Of a DNA stretch of 21,560 nucleotides, positions 17,084-21,560 are shown piece after piece. Every line of letters begins with the position of its first letter. The first letter of the stretch is position 1. Position numbers and translations under genes: made by a program. Source of the DNA: Acidobacteriota bacterium. Its GTDB lineage: Bacteria > Acidobacteriota > Terriglobia > Bryobacterales > JACQDG01. The stretch is from the NCBI GenBank assembly GCA_016201185.1, contig JACQDG010000332.1, positions 1 through 21,560 of the forward strand, read 5' to 3'. The notes under the pieces were generated by a model. That model saw only the letters and a list, made by a program, of their open reading frames with translations. It had not been told where the DNA came from and ran no database searches.

Positions 17084-17112
17084 AATTTAACAGGAGGCCG
17101 CCTGGAAGTCAA
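17084..17112 (-). promoter_or_regulatory. Candidate sigma-70 promoter of the TonB-dependent receptor
   Basis: Minus strand: TTGACT (17107-17112), a 17-bp spacer, then TAAATT (17084-17089). This gives 5/6 and 4/6 matches with ideal spacing, and a predicted leader of roughly 85-90 bases to the ATG at 16989. The DNA upstream (17112-17165) is very A+T rich for this genome, as in an UP element. Confidence 0.55.
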
Positions 17113-17196
17113 TATTAATAAAACATAACAATCCGGACCTTTATTGTCGATTACGTTTATTTTGTTAAGTCGCGCCAGTTTGCCGGTTCCGCCGAT
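17113..17196. promoter_or_regulatory. A+T-rich intergenic region with inverted repeat upstream of the receptor promoter
   Basis: This gap between the permease stop and the receptor promoter contains an inverted repeat, ACAAT (17128-17132) and ATTGT (17143-17147) with a 10-base spacer, about 15 bases beyond the -35 box. The position would suit an activator site. It could also be a weak terminator of the permease operon. No coding sequence is apparent. Confidence 0.3.
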
Positions 17197-19749
17197 TCAC
17201 TCGTGCCGCAGAATCTCCAGCGGCTTCTGCCCAAGAATGCGGAAGCTCGCCACCCATCCGGCAAAATTGGCAATCAGGGCCGTAGCCAGCACGGCGGCTA
17301 AGTTAGCAGGCCAGTAGACCCGCAGCTCGGCCTCCATGATTCGGCGAAGTATGACGCCGGAAAGGACGGTCGAAAGCAGGCTGCCCACCAGCCCGGCCAC
17401 GGCGCCGAGGATCAAGAACTCCACGGAAAAAATGCGGGCCACGCGGTAGCGGGTGGCGCCGAGAGTTTTGAGTATTACCACTTCCCGGATGCGGCGGAAG
17501 CGTGTCCCGGCCACGCCCGCCGCCAGGATGATCACCCCACCTGCGATGGTGAATCCGGAGATAAACCGCACCACCACGGCCGCGTGATCCACCACCTGCT
17601 GGATGGTCTGGAGCACGTCGGCGGCATTGATCACCGTGACGGTCGGGTACCGCTCGAAAGCAGCCTTCTGTAACGCCGCCACGTCGCGCGGGCGCACGCG
17701 GGCCGAGGCGTAATAGACCGCAGGGAGGCCGTCCAGCGCGCCGGGGCTGAAGATGAACTCCAGGTTGCCGCCGAAGCGCGCCGTAGTCGAGCGATGAATA
17801 GCAGCCACTCGGGCGACGAGCTTCCGTGTCCCAAACTGCCATTCCAGGCTGGCGCCAGGGTGGATCGCCAGTGTTTCTGCGGCCTCCTCGGCAACGGAAA
17901 CTTCGACCGAAGCTGGCCGGTCCTTCCACCACGCGCCACGAACCACTTCCATGTGCCGGGGGAGGCTCTCCGACCAGGTGACCGGCCGCTCGCCCTGAAA
18001 CCGCCGCTGCCAGCCTTCGAGCGGCAGCCGCTCGGGAGGCGTGCCATTGACGCTGAGCAGCCGACCGGAAATAACCGGCACGGGCGGGCGCGCATCTTCG
18101 ACGCCGTGTTGCGAATGCAGGAGTTCTGCGATGCCGTTTTGTTCCTTATCGGTGATGTTGATCAGGAAAACGTTGGGCGTGTCGGGCGGGGCGCTTTGCA
18201 TGATCTCGGCCACCAGGGAGCGCTGCACCAGATAAACCGTCAGGGTGAAGGTGACGCCCATACCCAGCGCCACCAGCACCGCTCCCGCGTGGCTTCCCGG
18301 CCGGTGCAGGTTGGCAATGCCGTGCCGCAGCGCGGTCGGCAGCCGCCGCGGCAGGAGCCCGGGCAGGACGCGCAGAAACCGCAGCAGCAGCCAGGCCACC
18401 GCGCTCAAGACCAGCAGACTCGCCGCCACGCCGATGACAAAAATCGCTCCCAGCCGCAGCGAGGCCGCCAGCCAGGCCGCTATCGCCCCGATGCCCGCCA
18501 GAATCCCCGCTCCGGCGGCGATCGAAGTCCGGTTCCGACGCAGGCGCTCGCGCCATGGTGGCCGCGCCTCCGGCATCTCCCGGCGGAAAACATCGGCCGG
18601 CTTGATCTGCCGAATCCCCAGCAGCGGCGGCAAGGTGAAGAGGAGAGTCGTCAGCACCCCGATCCCCAGGCCCTCCAGCGCCGCCCACGGTGTCCACCGT
18701 ATGCTCACCGGAAGCGCAAAATAAGGCGCGATGAACCGAGGAAAAGCCGCCTGCACCGCGTATCCGAGCAGGATGCCCGCCAGGCTGCCCGCCACTCCCA
18801 GTCCCAACGCTTGTGCCAGGTAAATGCGAATCACCTGCCCCGACCGCGCCCCCAAGCACTTCAAGATCCCAATAGAGTCCATTTTCTGCTGGAGATGGGA
18901 TTGGATGGCGGTGGCCACGCCGAGCCCGCCCACAATCAGCGCAATCAGGCTCGCCAGGCTGAGAAAAGTTGTCGCGCGGTTGAGCCCTTGCGTGATTAGG
19001 GGGTGAGTCTGGCGGAAGTCAGCAATGCGGCTGCCGTAACGGAAGACCGACTCAAGTTCGCGCCGCACCTCGGCCACTCCCGGTCCGCCTGGCGCGAGCT
19101 TCAGCAGAAAGCGCTGCGAAGCCCGGCTGCCGAATTTCATCAGTCCCGTGCGGTCCAGACCCTCGCGGCTGATCATGAGCCGCGGCCCGACGTTCAGGCT
19201 CCCGGTCATGCGGTCCGGCTCCTGGCGGACGACGCCGGCCACGCGAAACTCGGCCGAGCCGATCCGCACGTTTTCCCCCGCCCGGGTCTCGAGCCGCAGC
19301 AGCAGGTCTTCGGAGACTACAACAGAGGAGGCCGTAAGCGCCTCAGCCAGCGGCGCGGCAGGCTCGAGCCGCACCTGCCCGTAAAAAGGATAGAACCGGG
19401 GATCGACGGCCTTGATGGAAACGAGCAGCGGCTGCGGCGCGGCAGCCGAGGACATCATGGAAAGAGTTTCCGTGACCGGGGTGATGAGGACGCCGCGGCC
19501 GGCCAGCCGATCGAGCACTTGCTGCTGCGCAGCGGTGGGCGTGATGAAACTCTGCACGGAGAGATCTGCTGCCATCAGGGTCCGCGCCTCCCGCAGCAGG
19601 GCCTCGTGGAAAGCCTGGCTGAAGCCGCGGACGCCGGTGAGGGCGCCCACGCCCGCCGCCACCGCCAGGATCACGAACAGGAATTTCCCCCCCGACGCCC
19701 GGGCCTCCCGCCAGGCCATCCGCAAAGCGAGAGAATTCGGCCGGCTCAT
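17197..19749 (-). CDS. ybbP: FtsX-like ABC transporter permease, YbbP type
   Basis: An 850-residue inner-membrane permease with two FtsX/MacB-like modules. An N-terminal membrane helix (FLFVILAVAAGVGALTG, about 24-40) precedes a periplasmic region. A four-helix core then contains LIALIVGGLGVATAIQSHLQ and KMDSIGILKCLGARSGQVIR. Middle helices run around LRLGAIFVIGVAASLLVLSA and lead to a second periplasmic region. The C-terminal core contains FTIAGGVIILAAGVAG and REVVILKTLGATRYRVAR. The paired coupling motifs ILKCLGA and ILKTLGA are typical of the family. The length is close to E. coli YbbP. The start overlaps the ATPase stop (ATGA, 19746-19749), so the two should form one ABC complex. The substrate is not known; lipid or lipoprotein-related export is possible (inference). 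Confidence 0.88.
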   Translation of the reverse strand: MSRPNSLALRMAWREARASGGKFLFVILAVAAGVGALTGVRGFSQAFHEALLREARTLMAADLSVQSFITPTAAQQQVLDRLAGRGVLITPVTETLSMMSSAAAPQPLLVSIKAVDPRFYPFYGQVRLEPAAPLAEALTASSVVVSEDLLLRLETRAGENVRIGSAEFRVAGVVRQEPDRMTGSLNVGPRLMISREGLDRTGLMKFGSRASQRFLLKLAPGGPGVAEVRRELESVFRYGSRIADFRQTHPLITQGLNRATTFLSLASLIALIVGGLGVATAIQSHLQQKMDSIGILKCLGARSGQVIRIYLAQALGLGVAGSLAGILLGYAVQAAFPRFIAPYFALPVSIRWTPWAALEGLGIGVLTTLLFTLPPLLGIRQIKPADVFRREMPEARPPWRERLRRNRTSIAAGAGILAGIGAIAAWLAASLRLGAIFVIGVAASLLVLSAVAWLLLRFLRVLPGLLPRRLPTALRHGIANLHRPGSHAGAVLVALGMGVTFTLTVYLVQRSLVAEIMQSAPPDTPNVFLINITDKEQNGIAELLHSQHGVEDARPPVPVISGRLLSVNGTPPERLPLEGWQRRFQGERPVTWSESLPRHMEVVRGAWWKDRPASVEVSVAEEAAETLAIHPGASLEWQFGTRKLVARVAAIHRSTTARFGGNLEFIFSPGALDGLPAVYYASARVRPRDVAALQKAAFERYPTVTVINAADVLQTIQQVVDHAAVVVRFISGFTIAGGVIILAAGVAGTRFRRIREVVILKTLGATRYRVARIFSVEFLILGAVAGLVGSLLSTVLSGVILRRIMEAELRVYWPANLAAVLATALIANFAGWVASFRILGQKPLEILRHE

Positions 19750-20429
19750 CGGGCCACCTCGTCTGCGACAATCCGTCCGTCGCGCAACGTGATGCGGCGG
19801 TCTGCGCTGGCGGTCAGCTCCGGATCGTGCGTCACGAGCAGCAGGGTCGTGCCCTCCTGCCGGTTCAGCGAAAGCAACAGGTCGAGCACATGGCGGCCGT
19901 TGGCACTGTCGAGATTGCCGGTCGGCTCGTCTGCCAGGAGGATCGGCGGGCGCACCATGAAAGCCCGGGCCAGCGCCACCCGCTGCTGTTCCCCGCCGGA
20001 AAGTTGTACCGGATAATGGCCGCAGCGGTCCTCCAGCCCCACGGCGGTCAGCAAATCCCGGGCCCGCTCGCCGGCATCGGCGCCGTTCCCGACCAGTTCC
20101 ATCGGCAGCAGGACGTTCTCCTCGGCGGTGAGGGTGGGGATCAAATGGTAAGACTGAAAAACAAAGCCGATTTTGCGCCCGCGCAGCAGGGCCAGCTCGT
20201 CCTCCTTAAGGCCGGTAATTTCCTCGCCGTCGAGAACGATGCGGCCCGTGGTCGGCGTGTCCAGACCCGCCAGCAAGCCGAGCAACGTGCTCTTGCCCGA
20301 CCCCGACGGGCCCATGATCGCGACATACTGGCCGCGCGGGACGGTGAAATCGATGCCCCGCAGGATTTCGACACGGTTCGCGCCGTTGCTGATGGTCTTG
20401 GTGAGGTTCGATACTTCGATGATCGACAT
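19746..20429 (-). CDS. ybbA: ABC transporter ATP-binding protein, YbbA/LolD type
   Basis: A 227-residue nucleotide-binding subunit of the MacB/LolD/YbbA group. Walker A GPSGSGKST is at 40-48, the Q-loop glutamine at 92 (VFQSYHLIPT), the signature LSGGEQQR at 143-150, Walker B ILLADEP with Glu168, the D-loop GNLDS at 171-175, and His201 in VTHD. All catalytic residues are present. It is followed with a 4-base overlap by the FtsX-like permease and is divergent from the TesA-like SGNH hydrolase gene, as ybbA is from tesA in E. coli. A minus-strand GATAAT (20448-20453) lies 18 bases before the ATG; no clear Shine-Dalgarno sequence is seen. Confidence 0.92.
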   Translation of the reverse strand: MSIIEVSNLTKTISNGANRVEILRGIDFTVPRGQYVAIMGPSGSGKSTLLGLLAGLDTPTTGRIVLDGEEITGLKEDELALLRGRKIGFVFQSYHLIPTLTAEENVLLPMELVGNGADAGERARDLLTAVGLEDRCGHYPVQLSGGEQQRVALARAFMVRPPILLADEPTGNLDSANGRHVLDLLLSLNRQEGTTLLLVTHDPELTASADRRITLRDGRIVADEVAR

Positions 20430-20446
20430 GAGAGCTGCGGAACCAG

Positions 20447-20453
20447 TATTATC
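20447..20453. promoter_or_regulatory. Overlapping -10 candidates in the ybbA/tesA-like divergent gap
   Basis: The 45-bp gap contains plus-strand TATTAT (20447-20452), 22 bases before the SGNH start, and minus-strand GATAAT (20448-20453), 18 bases before the ybbA start. Each matches the consensus at five of six positions. The overlap resembles that at 8443-8452. The -35 boxes are not clear. Confidence 0.35.
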
Positions 20454-20474
20454 ACATGCCAGAGAGCGAACCCC

Positions 20475-21165
20475 ATGACTGCGCGCCGCACGGTCGTTTG
20501 CCTATTGATGATGTGGTGGGCCTTAACCGCCGGGTGCAGTCGGGAGTCACGCCCTGACCCGTCACAAAGCGCACCGCCTGCGCGACCGGTCCCACAAGGC
20601 GCACCCGGCGATGAACGTCCGGTCATCGTGGCCTTCGGCGACAGCCTCACCGCAGGGCTGGGCGTGGAACCGGAGGCGAGCTATCCCGCCGTACTTGAGA
20701 GGTTGCTCGCGGCCCGGAGATACAAATATAGGGTGGTGAATGCCGGAGTCAGCGGGGACACGACCGGCGGCGGCCTGACCCGCGTGGAAGCGGTGCTCTC
20801 CTATAAACCCCGCATCGTCATTCTGGAGTTGGGCGCGAATGACGGACTGCGCGGCTTGCCCGTGGAAACAACCCGCGCCAACCTGGAGCAGATCATCACC
20901 TCGCTCGAGCGCGCCGGCGCCCGGGGTGGTGCTCGCCGGCATGACCCTGCCGCCCAACTATGGTCCGGAATATATCCGCTCCTTCGAGCGGATTTTTGTC
21001 GAACTTTCACAAGAATACAAGACCTCGCGAATTCCCTTTTTGCTCCAGGATGTTGCGGTGCGTCCCGACCGCATGCAGCCGGACGGTCTGCACCCCAACG
21101 CCGCCGGGCACCAGATCGTCGCCGCCAACGTACTACGCGCTTTGGAACCCATGCTGCAGCGCTAG
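20475..21165 (+). pseudogene. tesA: TesA-like SGNH hydrolase lipoprotein, interrupted by a 1-base frameshift
   Basis: Arylesterase/lysophospholipase/thioesterase of the TesA type. The first frame has a lipoprotein signal (WWALTAGC, Cys21), block I GDSLTAG (55-61, nucleophile Ser57), NAGVSGDTT, and GAND with Asn122. After LERAGAR at residue 150 the frame goes wrong. The frame shifted by one base continues exactly as VVLAGMTLPPNYGPEY, through DGLHPNAAGHQ (the Asp and His of the catalytic set), to a stop at 21165. GGGG at 20923-20926 has one G too many; removing it restores a full protein of about 229 residues. It could be a homopolymer sequencing error, a real mutation or, less likely, programmed frameshifting. 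The partner operon ybbA-ybbP is divergent. Confidence 0.85.
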
Positions 21166-21177
21166 CCGGCCGATTGC

Positions 21178-21215
21178 ATTCCCCTTTTCAGAGGACTACC
21201 CTGAGGGGCGGGAAT
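21178..21215 (+). terminator. Imperfect hairpin after the SGNH hydrolase gene
   Basis: ATTCCC (21178-21183) and GGGAAT (21210-21215) bracket a partly pairing interior (TTTTCAG with CTGAGGGG). There is no T tract, so termination is uncertain; it could instead be a leader structure of the next gene. Confidence 0.3.
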
Positions 21216-21238
21216 TCCCAACAAGGGGGAACGTCATC

Positions 21239-21560
21239 ATGTGGCGAGAGAAAATCAGCGGACTGAGCCGCCGGGAACTGTTTCGCGGCAGTGGATGGCT
21301 GGCGACCTTGGGGTTGTGGCCGTCAGCACGCGCCGCAGCGGTAGCCGCCGCGCCCGGCCCGCCTCCACCGCTTACCTTAGGACCGGAGATCTACCAGTCC
21401 ATCGGCGTCCGCCCCATCATCAACTGCAAGGGAACCTTCACCATTGTCAGCGGCTCCCTTACCTTGCCGGAAGTGAAGAAGGCGATGGATGAAGCTTCCC
21501 GGCACTACGTCCACCTGGACGAGCTAATGGAGGCCGTGGGCCGGCGGTTGGCTGAATTGA
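21239..21560 (+). CDS. Tat-signal SelA-like PLP-dependent protein, N-terminal part (3' end outside window)
   Basis: An open frame of 107 complete codons that runs off the window. The N-terminus has a twin-arginine signal (LSRRELFRGSGWLATLGLW, then an Ala-rich stretch ending at about residue 40), so the protein is probably folded with its cofactor in the cytoplasm and then exported. The start of the mature domain, YQSIGVRPIINCKGTFTIV followed by GSLTLPEVKKAMDEA and HYVHLDELMEAVGRRLAEL, resembles the SelA-like/class V-type PLP enzymes annotated as seryl-tRNA(Sec) selenium transferase-related proteins. A true SelA would not be exported, so another lyase or aminotransferase-like reaction is likelier. 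The Schiff-base lysine lies beyond the window. AAGGGGGA (21223-21230) is a good ribosome-binding site 8 bases before the ATG. Confidence 0.75.
   Translation, partial: MWREKISGLSRRELFRGSGWLATLGLWPSARAAAVAAAPGPPPPLTLGPEIYQSIGVRPIINCKGTFTIVSGSLTLPEVKKAMDEASRHYVHLDELMEAVGRRLAEL

Noticed and set aside
17794..18999. A 401-codon plus-strand open frame opposite the permease
   Set aside because: Its composition (Gln, Arg, His, Pro rich) is that of the reverse complement of membrane helices, with no domain.

Overview
The window is high-GC bacterial DNA with tightly packed genes, several 4-nt start/stop overlaps and no RNA genes, insertion sequences or CRISPR arrays that I could see. The gene set suggests an acidobacterium of the Bryobacter/Solibacter type: a TonB-dependent receptor with an N-terminal carboxypeptidase-regulatory-like domain, a large PIG-L deacetylase with a C-terminal sugar-enzyme-like region, a Na+/solute symporter with a helical insert, and a Tat-exported SelA-like PLP protein. 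This assignment is inference from gene families, not from a marker gene.

Left part (1-8.4 kb). The 3' end of an M20 peptidase runs rightwards and meets a leftward block of three genes: an AddB-like nuclease subunit (5154-8414), an AddA/RecB-like helicase-nuclease (1708-5157, ATGA overlap with addB), and the PP-loop sulfur transferase LarE (857-1684, 22-bp gap). The first two should form a two-nuclease double-strand-break resection complex. LarE makes the nickel-pincer cofactor in other bacteria, and no larB or larC is visible nearby.

Middle (8.4-13.6 kb). Divergent from addB is a one-helix membrane microprotein that overlaps, by ATGA, a 562-residue sodium:solute symporter. Convergent to the symporter is a PIG-L/LmbE deacetylase gene read in two pieces (11946-12710 and 10333-11949). 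The frame continuous with the second piece still encodes a typical linker upstream of its GTG, so I read this as one gene broken by a frameshift with sequence loss. Head to head with it is a patatin-like lipase. A strong symmetrical hairpin then separates the lipase from the receptor gene.

Right part (13.6-21.6 kb). A TonB-dependent receptor is also in two frames: the signal peptide and beta-sandwich domain (from 16989) are separated from the plug and barrel (13668-16652) by a lesion near 16690. Upstream of it lie an ABC ATPase and an 850-residue FtsX-like permease (YbbA-YbbP type), divergent from a TesA-like SGNH-hydrolase lipoprotein. This repeats the tesA-ybbA-ybbP arrangement known from E. 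coli. The SGNH gene carries a one-base insertion in a G run near 20923. The window ends in a Tat-signal SelA-like PLP-dependent protein.

Three broken genes within about 9 kb is the most notable feature: either real decay or local assembly error. I did not find a convincing undescribed multi-gene system. The best leads are the three lesions, the three-cysteine LarE linked to addAB, the symporter microprotein and the conserved tesA-ybbAP divergence.
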